A stretch of DNA of 64,000 bases from Caulobacter zeae (GTDB lineage: Bacteria; Pseudomonadota; Alphaproteobacteria; Caulobacterales; Caulobacteraceae), in assembly GCF_002858925.1 (NCBI RefSeq), contig NZ_PJRS01000011.1:360034-424033 (forward strand), written 5' to 3'. How positions within the stretch are numbered: the first letter of the stretch is position 1; the number at the start of each line of letters is the position of its first letter. A program made the translations under genes and the position numbers. The notes below the pieces were generated by a model. The model did not search any database and had not been told where the DNA came from. It saw only the letters and a program-made list of their open reading frames with translations. This document shows, one piece after another, positions 35,410 to 42,676 of this stretch.

Positions 35410-36231
35410 ATGAAGAGCATGATGAAGCGGGCGGCGGGGCTCCTGCTGGTGGCGGCCGCCTTGGCGCTGACGGGGTGCAAGCCCCCGGCGCTGAAGGCCG
35501 ATCCGGCGGCCGAGGCCGTGGCCAGGGCGGTCTATGACGACGTCGCCGCCGGTCGTGTCGAGGCTGTCCGGGCGCGGATGACGCCCGAGGCGAAGGCCTC
35601 GGCCTCTCCAGAGCAGATCCAGGCCCTGCGTCCTTTCGCGCGGACGGCCGGCACGGTCGAGCGCCGGCTGATCAACATGCAGACGGTCTTCAATGGGGCA
35701 GGCCAGGCCGCGGTGCTGGTCTATGAGCTGCCCTTCCCCAACGGGGCGGTCCTGTACGAGGTGCGGATGGAGCGCACCGGCGCGAACGCGCCCTGGCGCC
35801 TGCTGGGCCTGACGTTGAACCGCGCCTCGAACGCCGAGCTCGCCAAGGGCTCCCTGACGATGACGGACCGCTCGCCGGGGCAGCTGGCGTTCCTGGCCGC
35901 GACGGTGCTGTCGCCGCTGCTGATGCTGTCGGCGATCGTCGCCGCCGTCATGGCCCCGGGCCTCAAGCGCAAGTGGCTGTGGGCGCTCCTGGCGCTGGCC
36001 GGCGTCGGCGCGGCCAGCATGAACTGGACCACCGGCCAGGCGGGCTTCCAGGTCCTGAGCGTCAATCTGATCGGGGCCGGGATCTCGAAGATGGGCTTTT
36101 CCAACTTCTACGCCTGGATCCTCAAGTTCACGCTTCCCGTGGGCGCGGTGATCGTCCACGTCGTGGCCTGGAAGGCGCGCCAGGCGGCCAAGGCGAAGGC
36201 GGCCGCCCCGGATCTCGACCAGGGGGGCTGA
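35410..36231 (+). CDS. Lipoprotein with C-terminal membrane module, 273 aa
   Basis: The N-terminus carries a lipoprotein signal with lipobox ALTG-Cys near residue 22. Residues 30-140 form a soluble domain resembling DUF-type NTF2-like folds (AEAVARAVYDDVAAGRVEAVRARMTPEAKA, VLVYELPFPNGAVLYEVRMER). Residues 160-255 hold three to four membrane helices with a GVGA...TTGQAGF...VNLIGAG pattern that recurs in the small protein at 39961. Start at ATG 35410 or a GTG five codons earlier. No function is known. A lipid anchor together with several membrane helices is unusual. Confidence 0.7.
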   Translation: MKSMMKRAAGLLLVAAALALTGCKPPALKADPAAEAVARAVYDDVAAGRVEAVRARMTPEAKASASPEQIQALRPFARTAGTVERRLINMQTVFNGAGQAAVLVYELPFPNGAVLYEVRMERTGANAPWRLLGLTLNRASNAELAKGSLTMTDRSPGQLAFLAATVLSPLLMLSAIVAAVMAPGLKRKWLWALLALAGVGAASMNWTTGQAGFQVLSVNLIGAGISKMGFSNFYAWILKFTLPVGAVIVHVVAWKARQAAKAKAAAPDLDQGG

Positions 36232-36237
36232 GGCCTC

Positions 36238-36984
36238 TCACGCCAGGGTCAGCACCAGCGGTCCGTTGCGGGTGGCCACCAGGGTGTGCTCGTACTGCAC
36301 CGTGGCCTCGCGGCCCGGCGGGCGCAGCGTCCAACCGTCGTCCAGCTCCTCGACCCAGTCGGCGCCGAGCGACAGGAACGGCTCGATGGTGAAGACCAGG
36401 CCCTCGGTGATCACCCGCCGGTCGCGCGGCTCATGCCAGGTGGGGATCTCCTTGGGGGCGTCGTGCAGCGAGCGGCCGACGCCGTGGCTGGCGAGGTTGC
36501 GCACCAGACTGTAGCCGTTCTTGTCGGCGAAGGCCTCGATCGAGCGGCCGATCTCGTTCAGCCGGCCGCCGGGCCGAACTGCGCGGATGCCGGCCCACAT
36601 CGCCCGCCGGCCGTCGCGGCACAGGCGCTCGATGCGCTTGGAGGTCGGCGGCACCGAGAAGCTGGCCCCGGTGTCGCCGAAATAGCCGTCCAGCTCGGCC
36701 GAGACGTCGATATTGATCAGGTCGCCGGCCTTGATCACCGTGTCGCCGGGAATGCCGTGGGCGCAGTCGGGCCCCACCGAGATGCAGGTCGCGCCGGGGA
36801 AGGCGTAGGTCAGTTCCGGGGCCGAGCGGGCGCCGTCCTTCTCGAGCAGGGCGCGGCCGATGTCGTCCAGCTCGCGGGTGGTCATGCCCGGCTCCAGCGC
36901 AGCGCCCATGGCCGTCAGCGTGCGCGCCACCAGGGCCCCGACCGCGCGCAGCTTGTCCAGCTGGTCTTCGTTGTCGATGGTCAT
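36238..36984 (-). CDS. map: Type I methionine aminopeptidase
   Basis: A 248-residue metalloprotease that removes the N-terminal methionine from nascent proteins. The five metal ligands are in place: two Asp in NIDVSAELDGYFGDTG, His in SHGVGRSLHD, Glu in IEPFL and Glu in QYEHTL. It is a second-copy type, because it is linked to a ParD-like gene instead of ribosomal or glnD genes. The start ATG at 36984 overlaps the stop of the ParD-like gene (ATGA), so expression is coupled and probably under the same operator. Confidence 0.93.
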   Translation of the reverse strand: MTIDNEDQLDKLRAVGALVARTLTAMGAALEPGMTTRELDDIGRALLEKDGARSAPELTYAFPGATCISVGPDCAHGIPGDTVIKAGDLINIDVSAELDGYFGDTGASFSVPPTSKRIERLCRDGRRAMWAGIRAVRPGGRLNEIGRSIEAFADKNGYSLVRNLASHGVGRSLHDAPKEIPTWHEPRDRRVITEGLVFTIEPFLSLGADWVEELDDGWTLRPPGREATVQYEHTLVATRNGPLVLTLA

Positions 36985-37196
36985 GCGCTGGTGGTCGCCG
37001 GCAGGTCGGGGGCGTCGACGCCGGCCTCCTTCAGCTCGCGGGCCACCAGTTCCTGGAAGGTCAGGCCGGGGTTCAGCTCGCTGAGCATGCCGATCCTGAT
37101 CCAGAACGCCGCCTGGCCGTTGATCGAGCGGTACGAGGCCTTGCTGGCCCGGCGCAGCTGCTCGTGCAGCTCGTCCTCGATGTTGACGATGCCCAT
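36981..37196 (-). CDS. ParD-like ribbon-helix-helix protein
   Basis: A 71-residue protein (MGIVNIEDELHEQLRRASKASYRSINGQAAFWIRIG) of the ParD-like family, which resembles RHH antitoxins but has no ParE-like toxin partner here. Instead its stop overlaps the methionine aminopeptidase start, a conserved pairing in many proteobacteria. RHH proteins usually repress their own operon, and an inverted repeat lies 14 bases upstream of the start codon. Confidence 0.85.
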   Translation of the reverse strand: MGIVNIEDELHEQLRRASKASYRSINGQAAFWIRIGMLSELNPGLTFQELVARELKEAGVDAPDLPATTSA

Positions 37197-37209
37197 GGCC
37201 TCGCTCTCG

Positions 37210-37228
37210 CATATACGTTTCGTATATG
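37210..37228. promoter_or_regulatory. Inverted-repeat operator upstream of ParD-like/map operon
   Basis: CATATACG-TTT-CGTATATG is a perfect 8-bp inverted repeat in an AT-rich island, 14 bases upstream of the ParD-like start codon. It is a good candidate for autoregulation by the ribbon-helix-helix protein. Confidence 0.6.
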
Positions 37229-37264
37229 TCTTATATGGTCGAGCGGTTGCCGGAGACAAGAACC

Positions 37265-38422
37265 CTATTGCGCCGCCTGGGCGACAGCGCCCTGGTTCTT
37301 GGCCGCCGCCGTCAGGCGCTTGGCGTGGGTCTGCACCTGGCGCAGCGTGGCGCGGGTCATGGCCGCCGTGGTGTCGGTGAGCGCGTCGTCGACGCCGACA
37401 TAGGTCGGATAGGCCGCCAGGTGGTTGGCGACGATCAGGCCGAAATAGCCCTGCAGGCTGTCGTAATCGACGTCGGGCGGATCGGCCGCGAAGGTCTGGT
37501 GGGCGATCGGCTGGTAGGTGTTGAAGCCGATCAGGCCGTGGGCCAGGCCGTCCAGCGAGGCCAGCAGGGCGTCCATGGCCAGCTTGAAGGCGATGTCGCC
37601 GGTGTTGGTGAAGAAGCCCGTCAGCTTCACGTCGTTCCAGGCCGTGGGCACGAGGTCGTGGGCGTTGACCAGGTCGGTGTTGAACGGGACCGGACCGCCT
37701 TGCGCCGAGTCCGGGGCTGGGGCCGGGAAGAAGTGCGTGTAGAGCGCGGCGAAGTCGGGATTGCCCGGCGTCGGGCCGGCGCTGGGCAGGGTCAGCGTTG
37801 TGGTGTCGGCGAACGGGCCGCCGTTCTGGCCGATGGCGGCCATGGCCAGGCTGGGCGACAGGGCGCCGCCCAGGCTGTGGCCGGTGAAGATCACCGTCCC
37901 GCCGGGATTGGCCTTGGTCCAGCCCGTCACGAAGGCCTGGATCCCGCCGGCCTTGGGGTCCTGAATCGCCAGCAGGTCGCCGATCCCGGTCGCCGTGGCG
38001 TGCGAGATCTTGGGCGTGGGCGCGCCGTCGAAGCCGCCGTTGCCGTAGGGCCAGTCGACCTGGCGGACGATCGAGAAGTCCTCGGCCAGCCAGTCGTAGG
38101 CGTCGTCCTCGTTGGTGCCGGCCATGGCCACCACCAGGCAGGGCGCGCCGGCGACCGTGGCGGCGGCCGCGTAGAGCATGTTGTCGGCGTAGTAGAGCGC
38201 GGTCGGGTCGGCGCCCTCGTGGCTCGACGCGACGGGGCCCCAGGCGATCGACCAGTCGGCGATTTTGCCGGCGTTGTCGGTCAGGAAGGCCTGGACCGAC
38301 TGTCGCACATGAGCCTCCAGATTGGCCAGGGTGTCGACCTTGTCCGAAGCGGCGTTCGACAGCCACGACAGGCAGAAGGCCTGTTGCTGCAAGGTCAGGC
38401 TGGGCGCGGCGGTCTGCGGCAT
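37265..38422 (-). CDS. Class 3-like lipase (alpha/beta hydrolase)
   Basis: A 385-residue alpha/beta hydrolase of the lipase class 3 type, with the nucleophile elbow GHSLGGALSPSLA, an upstream VVAMAGTNEDDAYDW block corresponding to the oxyanion strand, and candidate Asp in NAHDLVPTAW. No signal peptide is visible. It would cleave acylglycerols or related esters. It is divergent from the membrane protein/winged-helix operon whose operators lie between the two, so shared regulation is possible. A phospholipase C-type and a patatin gene lie within 9 kb. Confidence 0.83.
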   Translation of the reverse strand: MPQTAAPSLTLQQQAFCLSWLSNAASDKVDTLANLEAHVRQSVQAFLTDNAGKIADWSIAWGPVASSHEGADPTALYYADNMLYAAAATVAGAPCLVVAMAGTNEDDAYDWLAEDFSIVRQVDWPYGNGGFDGAPTPKISHATATGIGDLLAIQDPKAGGIQAFVTGWTKANPGGTVIFTGHSLGGALSPSLAMAAIGQNGGPFADTTTLTLPSAGPTPGNPDFAALYTHFFPAPAPDSAQGGPVPFNTDLVNAHDLVPTAWNDVKLTGFFTNTGDIAFKLAMDALLASLDGLAHGLIGFNTYQPIAHQTFAADPPDVDYDSLQGYFGLIVANHLAAYPTYVGVDDALTDTTAAMTRATLRQVQTHAKRLTAAAKNQGAVAQAAQ

Positions 38423-38522
38423 GGTCGCTTCCTGGGGCTGGTGGTTCCCGACGTCGAAGGCGACCTTATCACGGCTTCAACTTCAAGATGTGACCGGCCG
38501 CACATGCGCCTCGCGCCCAATT

Positions 38523-38541
38523 ACTTTCCATCGTGGAAAGT
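38523..38541. promoter_or_regulatory. Operator 1 of the membrane protein/winged-helix operon
   Basis: ACTTTCC-ATCGT-GGAAAGT is a perfect 7-bp inverted repeat about 42 bases before the operon start. A single half-site GGAAAG follows at 38558-38563. The same motif is repeated over the start codon. Confidence 0.7.
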
Positions 38542-38572
38542 TTCTACTTGCCGATGTGGAAAGTGATCGCTA

Positions 38573-38591
38573 GCTTTCCGGTATGGAAAGC
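38573..38591. promoter_or_regulatory. Operator 2, overlapping the start codon
   Basis: GCTTTCC-GGTAT-GGAAAGC repeats the operator 1 design and contains the ATG start codon (38583-38585) in its spacer and right arm. Binding here would block transcription or initiation directly. The two operator centres lie 50 bp apart, about five helical turns. Confidence 0.7.
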
Positions 38592-39071
38592 AAGGAAACG
38601 CCCGTGAGCCCCACCTCTTCGATCGATCCCGCCGAGGCCGCCCGCATGCTGGCCGAGGTCGAGGCCGCCAACGCCGACCTCGCGCGCCGCGCCCGGGCGC
38701 CGATCTGGTATCACCCGGCGCTGGGGCTGCTGGCCGGCGGCCTCGTGGCGGTCCAGGGCCAGGCGGTCCTATTGATGCTCGGCGCCTACCTAGTGTTCGT
38801 GGTCGGCCTGCTGCTGCTGGTGCGCGCCTACAAGCGCCGCACCGGCCTGTGGATCAACGGCTATCGCGCCGGCCGCACGCGCTGGGTCTCGGTCGTGCTG
38901 GCGGTGCTGACCGCGCTGTCGGTCCTGGGCTCGGCCTGGCTGACCCGCGAGCACGGCCTGGCCGCCGGGCCGCTGGTGGTCGGCGCGACCATCGCGGTGA
39001 TCGTCACCATCGGCGGTTTCGTCTGGGAGGCCGCGTTCCGCCGCGACCTGCGCGACGGCGGCTCGCTGTGA
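38583..39071 (+). CDS. Membrane protein of a winged-helix regulator operon, 162 aa
   Basis: A hydrophilic N-terminus (1-40) with an Ala/Glu-rich helix is followed by four membrane helices (about 44-82 and 98-150). No domain name is recognised. The ATG lies inside an operator. Its stop overlaps the GTG start of a winged-helix regulator (GTGA), so the two are made together; this gene arrangement suggests that the membrane protein may modulate the regulator or be its target. Confidence 0.75.
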   Translation: MESKETPVSPTSSIDPAEAARMLAEVEAANADLARRARAPIWYHPALGLLAGGLVAVQGQAVLLMLGAYLVFVVGLLLLVRAYKRRTGLWINGYRAGRTRWVSVVLAVLTALSVLGSAWLTREHGLAAGPLVVGATIAVIVTIGGFVWEAAFRRDLRDGGSL

Positions 39072-39367
39072 GCGCCGCCGCCCTCGATCCCGTGATCCAC
39101 GCCCCCAACCGCCTGCAGATCTGCTGCATGCTGGCCGGTGTCGACACCATCGACTTCTCCACCCTGCGCGAGGCGCTGGACGTCTCGGAGTCGGTGCTTT
39201 CCAAGCACTTCAAGACGCTGGAGGAGGCCGGCTACCTCAAGGTCGCCAAGACCCCGTCCGACGGCCGGGTGCGCACCTGGGCCTCGCTGACCGTCGCCGG
39301 CCGCAAGGCGCTGAAAGGGCACCTGGCGGCGCTGAAGGCGATGATGGCGGGCGTGCCGGAGATCTGA
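39068..39367 (+). CDS. Winged-helix transcriptional regulator, 99 aa
   Basis: A short MarR/ArsR-like single-domain regulator (HAPNRLQICCMLAGVDTIDFSTLREALDVSESVLSKHFKTLEEAGYLKVAKTPSDGRVRTWASLTVAGRKALKGHLAAL). The SVLSKHFKTLEEAGYL recognition helix and the wing are clear, as in HTH_34/PadR-neighbour families. A CysCys pair lies at the N-terminus. Start is GTG 39068 overlapping the upstream stop. It is the likely binder of the CTTTCC-N5-GGAAAG operators. Confidence 0.85.
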   Translation: MSAAALDPVIHAPNRLQICCMLAGVDTIDFSTLREALDVSESVLSKHFKTLEEAGYLKVAKTPSDGRVRTWASLTVAGRKALKGHLAALKAMMAGVPEI

Positions 39368-39422
39368 GGTGTATTGCCAAGCTTTCCAGGCATGGGTCTT
39401 GTGGGGGCAACGGAGTTCTCGC

Positions 39423-39914
39423 ATGCGCCTTTTCCTCGGCTTCGTCCTCGCCTTCGTCCTGGGCCTCGCGCCTGGGGCGGCCTTCGCCGGCTGGGAGGCC
39501 ACCGAATGGGGCATGACGCCCGAGCAGGCCCAGGCCGCCATGCCGGATCTGAAGCCGGTGAAGTCCGGCGAGAAAATGGACGTCGGCCAGGTCAAGAGCG
39601 CCGGGTCGGTCATGCTGGAGGGCGTGAAGGGCAAGGCGGAGCTCTATTACGGACCCGCGGGCCTCGAGCTTGTCGGGGTCAAGCTGCCCGCCCAATCCTG
39701 CAAGGCGGTCGGCGACGCCATCCTGCGCCAGCGCGGCAAGCCGCTGGTGGTCTCCGACCAGGTCCTGTTCTTTCTGTTCATCTGGCACGACGAGCCCCGC
39801 CAGACCCGCATCCGCCAGATGTTCAGCCCGCAGGCCGGCATCTGTTCGGTGTATTTCGAGCGCCTGTCGACCTATCGCGACGGCGATCTCCGGCGGGCGG
39901 CCGCCAAGCCGTGA
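39423..39914 (+). CDS. Hypothetical secreted protein, 163 aa
   Basis: It has a signal peptide (1-22, ending AAFAG) and then WEATEWGMTPEQAQAAMPDLKPV, a motif seen in several secreted proteobacterial proteins that start with WG-x-S/T-P-E-E. Two cysteines (QSCKAV, GICSVYF) could form a disulfide. No function is known. It stands 46 bases before a small membrane protein on the same strand. Confidence 0.72.
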   Translation: MRLFLGFVLAFVLGLAPGAAFAGWEATEWGMTPEQAQAAMPDLKPVKSGEKMDVGQVKSAGSVMLEGVKGKAELYYGPAGLELVGVKLPAQSCKAVGDAILRQRGKPLVVSDQVLFFLFIWHDEPRQTRIRQMFSPQAGICSVYFERLSTYRDGDLRRAAAKP

Positions 39915-39960
39915 CGCGGGCCGCCCTTTTCTTTCGCGCGACGGCCGCTAGGAAGGCGGG

Positions 39961-40278
39961 ATGAACGAGACCCTCGCCCTCGCGGCCGCCCTGGCCTGGC
40001 CGCTGCCGATGATCGTGGCCCTCTATTTCGTGGCCCGCACCAGGGCCCTGAAGCTGCGGCTGATCTGGGCCGTGCTGTGCTTCGTCGGCGTCGGCGCCTT
40101 CTGGATGCAGCCGTCCACCGGCCAGTGGGGCTTCGTGCCCTTCGCGGTCAACATCCTGGGCCCCGGCCAGGCCGGCGGCTTCCTGAAGTCGACCTTCCCG
40201 GCCGGCGCGGTGCTGTCGCTGATCGCCGTCTACTTCGCCCGCCGCAAGGCCAAGGCGGCCCAGAGCGACGCCGCCTAG
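39961..40278 (+). CDS. Small membrane protein, paralogue of a lipoprotein C-terminal module
   Basis: A 105-residue protein with three predicted helices and a basic tail (ARRKAKAAQSDAA). The stretch GVGAFWMQPSTGQWGF...VNILGPGQAGG...FPAGAV matches, by eye, the C-terminal membrane half of the lipoprotein encoded at 35410 (GVGAASMNWTTGQAGF...VNLIGAG...LPVGAV). Its stop overlaps the convergent FAD dehydrogenase stop by four bases. Function is unknown. Confidence 0.7.
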   Translation: MNETLALAAALAWPLPMIVALYFVARTRALKLRLIWAVLCFVGVGAFWMQPSTGQWGFVPFAVNILGPGQAGGFLKSTFPAGAVLSLIAVYFARRKAKAAQSDAA

Positions 40279-41684
40279 AACAGCACGCGCGGGTTCATGA
40301 TCCGCTGCGGGTCGAGCGCGGCGCGGATGGCGCGCAGGGCGGCGACCTCGACGGGATCCTTGTAGGCCAGGGCCTCGACCGACTTCATCGCGCCCAGGCC
40401 GTGCTCGGCGCTGATCGAGCCGTGGAAGCTGGCGGCGATGTCGTGGACGATGTGGGCGCCGGCCTCGCGCGCGGCGTCATGGGCGTCGTCGTCGCCGCCC
40501 GGGGCCTTCAGCACGTCGTAGTGGACGTTGCCGTCGCCCACGTGGCCGAAGGCGACGATGCGGGTTCCGGGATAGGCCTTTTCGATCGCGGCGTCGGCCT
40601 GGCCGATGAAGTCGGGTATCTTGGAGACCGGCACCGAGACGTCGTGCTTCCACACCGCGCCTTCGGGCTTCTGGCCGGCCGAGTGGCCCTCGCGGATGTG
40701 CCAGAAGGCCTTCATCTGGGTTTCCGTCTGGGCCACGGCCGCGTCGGCGATCAGGCCGCTTTCCAAGGCGCCGGCCAGCAGGCGTTCCAGCGCCGCCTCG
40801 GCCGCGCCGGGCTCGCCGCTGGCGATCTCGATCAGCACGTACCAGGGATGCTCCGTAGGCAGAGGATCGCGCAGGCCCGGCACGTTCCTGATGGTCAAGG
40901 CGAAGCCCAGGCGGCCCATCAGCTCGAAGGCCTCGACCGCGCCGCCGGTCTCGTCCTTGGCGCGGGCCAGCAGCTGGATGGCCTCAGCGGGCGAGGAGAG
41001 GCCGACGATGGCCACGGCCCGCGATGCCAGCGGCGCGTGCAGCTTCAGGGCCGCGGCGGTGACGATCCCCAGCGTGCCCTCGGCCCCGATCAGCAGCTGC
41101 TTGAGGTCATAGCCGGTGTTGTCCTTGCGCAGGCGCTTGAGCCCGTTCCAGACCTCGCCGTTGGGCAGCACCGCTTCGATCCCCAGCACCTGCTCGCGCA
41201 TCATGCCGTAGCGCAGCACGGCCGTGCCGCCGGCGTTGGTCGAGATCAGACCGCCGATGGTGCACGAGCCTTCCGAGGCCACGCCCACGGTGAACCGGCG
41301 GCCGACGGCGGCGGCCTGCTGGTGGGCCTCGTAGAGGGTTACGCCGGCTTCCAGCACCATCACGTCGTCCAGGGCGTCGACGTCGCGCACGGCGCGCAGC
41401 TTCTCGGTCGACAGCAGGATCTCGCCCTGCGGGATCTGGCCGGCGACGAGGCCGGTATTGCCGCCCTGCGGGGTGATCGCCACGCCCTCGGCCGCGCAGA
41501 CGCCCACCACGGCCCCCACCTCGGCGGTGGTGCGGGGGGTGACCAGCAGCGGCGTCTCGCCCTTCCAGCGGCCCCGCCATTCGACCAGCTTGGGGGCCAG
41601 CCGCTCGGGATCCTGACTCCATCCGCCCTCGCCCAGCACGGACTTCAGGCGCGAGACGACATCTGCGGGAACGGGCTTGGTCAT
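40275..41684 (-). CDS. FAD-linked D-2-hydroxyacid dehydrogenase (D-2-HGDH/GlcD type)
   Basis: A 469-residue FAD flavoprotein of the VAO/GlcD family: an FAD-binding PCMH domain with ITPQGGNTGLVAGQIP, EAGVTLYEAHQQA and VGVASEGSCTIGGLISTNAGGTAVLRYG, and a C-terminal cap with HVGDGNVHYDV and ISAEHGLGAMK, whose histidines bind the catalytic metal in D-2-hydroxyglutarate and D-lactate dehydrogenases. It would oxidise a D-2-hydroxyacid and give electrons to ETF, quinone or cytochrome. The exact substrate, often D-2-hydroxyglutarate made by SerA, cannot be settled from sequence alone. Confidence 0.9.
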   Translation of the reverse strand: MTKPVPADVVSRLKSVLGEGGWSQDPERLAPKLVEWRGRWKGETPLLVTPRTTAEVGAVVGVCAAEGVAITPQGGNTGLVAGQIPQGEILLSTEKLRAVRDVDALDDVMVLEAGVTLYEAHQQAAAVGRRFTVGVASEGSCTIGGLISTNAGGTAVLRYGMMREQVLGIEAVLPNGEVWNGLKRLRKDNTGYDLKQLLIGAEGTLGIVTAAALKLHAPLASRAVAIVGLSSPAEAIQLLARAKDETGGAVEAFELMGRLGFALTIRNVPGLRDPLPTEHPWYVLIEIASGEPGAAEAALERLLAGALESGLIADAAVAQTETQMKAFWHIREGHSAGQKPEGAVWKHDVSVPVSKIPDFIGQADAAIEKAYPGTRIVAFGHVGDGNVHYDVLKAPGGDDDAHDAAREAGAHIVHDIAASFHGSISAEHGLGAMKSVEALAYKDPVEVAALRAIRAALDPQRIMNPRVLF

Positions 41685-41764
41685 GGCCCGGGAGAATAGG
41701 CCGGAACGGGGGAGGGGTGAAGGCGGCGCGGCCTTCAGCCGTCGCCAGTTTTAATGTATGTTAG

Positions 41765-41781
41765 ACAAAATCGAATTTTGT
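41765..41781. promoter_or_regulatory. Inverted repeat upstream of toxin-antitoxin genes
   Basis: ACAAAAT-CGA-ATTTTGT is a perfect 7-bp inverted repeat in an AT-rich stretch just ahead of the antitoxin gene, as expected for an autoregulatory operator. Its position argues that translation begins downstream of it. Confidence 0.55.
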
Positions 41782-41793
41782 TGGACGACCGGC

Positions 41794-42108
41794 ATGGCCA
41801 GGCGCGCACGTGGAATGATGGAAGCTTCCAGCGCCGGAGCGCCCGTTCCGCCGCGATCGTCGAGCAGCAGGTTCGTCGCCGTGATGACCAGCGCTCAGCG
41901 CTCCGGCCTCCTGACCGAAAAGGACGGTCGCATCGGTGGTCGTCTCAGCGCCGCGCTGATCGAGCAGGCCAAGGCCAATACCGGCATCGCCAGCGACACC
42001 GAACTTCTGGAGTTCGCCCTGGCGAACCTGGCGCTCGAAGATCGGTTCGCCGAGGCCTTCGAAGCGGTCGGCGGGACCGTGGATCCGGACCTGAAGCTGG
42101 GGTTCTGA
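41794..42108 (+). CDS. Antitoxin, RHH/VapB-like (start uncertain)
   Basis: The C-terminal 65 residues resemble ribbon-helix-helix-type antitoxins (KDGRIGGRLSAALIEQAKANTGIASDTELLEFALANLALEDRFAEAF...DPDLKLGF). Starts are possible at ATG 41758, 41794, 41815, 41818 or 41884 (ATG of MTSAQRS, 74 residues); 41758 is unlikely because it would translate the operator. The gene ends one base before the PIN toxin gene. Lower GC at the 5' end suggests horizontal origin. Confidence 0.65.
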   Translation: MARRARGMMEASSAGAPVPPRSSSSRFVAVMTSAQRSGLLTEKDGRIGGRLSAALIEQAKANTGIASDTELLEFALANLALEDRFAEAFEAVGGTVDPDLKLGF

Positions 42109-42109
42109 C

Positions 42110-42676
42110 TTGGCCGGGTTCGACTTCGACGCCGCTCGTCGCTGGGCGCGCTTCGATCCAGGCCGCACCCTGGCGCGCCGCGACGACGCGCAGCTGCCGT
42201 TCGCCGACGAGGACGACCTTGCAGGTTCGTCCCTGCTACTCGACACTTGCGTCTATATCGACCGGATGCAGGGCCGCGCGCCGCCAGTCGTCAGCGGCCT
42301 GGTCGCGACCCGTCAGGTCAACCACTCGACCGTCGCCCTTCAGGAACTGGTGCACGCCGTTGGGGCGCTGCGGCCTGACGATGCACGGAGCGCCACCGCG
42401 ATCAGCGCCATCGAGCGCCAGATCAAGGCCATGCCCGACCATCGTCTTTTCGAGCCCGACGCCGAGGTGTTGGGACGCGCAGCGCTGCTGGCCGGCATGA
42501 TGTGCCGGCTTCAGGGCTATGACGGCGACGCCCGCCTCAAGGCCCTGCAGGACTGCGTGCTGTTCCTGCAGGCGCTGAGGCTGGGCCTGACCGTGCTGAC
42601 GGCCAACGTGCGGGAGTTCGATATCCTGCTGCAGCTCGTGCCGACGGGGCGCGTGCTGTTCTACCGGAAGGGTTAG
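42110..42676 (+). CDS. PIN domain toxin-like protein (VapC-like)
   Basis: A 188-residue protein with a TTG start right after the antitoxin stop. It has the PIN acidic residues: Asp in LLLDTCVYIDRM, Glu in VALQELVHAVG, Asp in ALQDCVLFLQAL and the TANVREFD end motif. PIN toxins are Mg-dependent RNases that cleave tRNA or rRNA. The N-terminal 40 residues precede the PIN core and have no known role. The pair would be a type II toxin-antitoxin module. It converges on pheA with a four-base overlap. Confidence 0.78.
   Translation: MAGFDFDAARRWARFDPGRTLARRDDAQLPFADEDDLAGSSLLLDTCVYIDRMQGRAPPVVSGLVATRQVNHSTVALQELVHAVGALRPDDARSATAISAIERQIKAMPDHRLFEPDAEVLGRAALLAGMMCRLQGYDGDARLKALQDCVLFLQALRLGLTVLTANVREFDILLQLVPTGRVLFYRKG

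Noticed and set aside
41758..41793. Most upstream ATG of the antitoxin gene.
   Set aside because: It would place the inverted-repeat operator inside the coding region and lacks a ribosome binding site.
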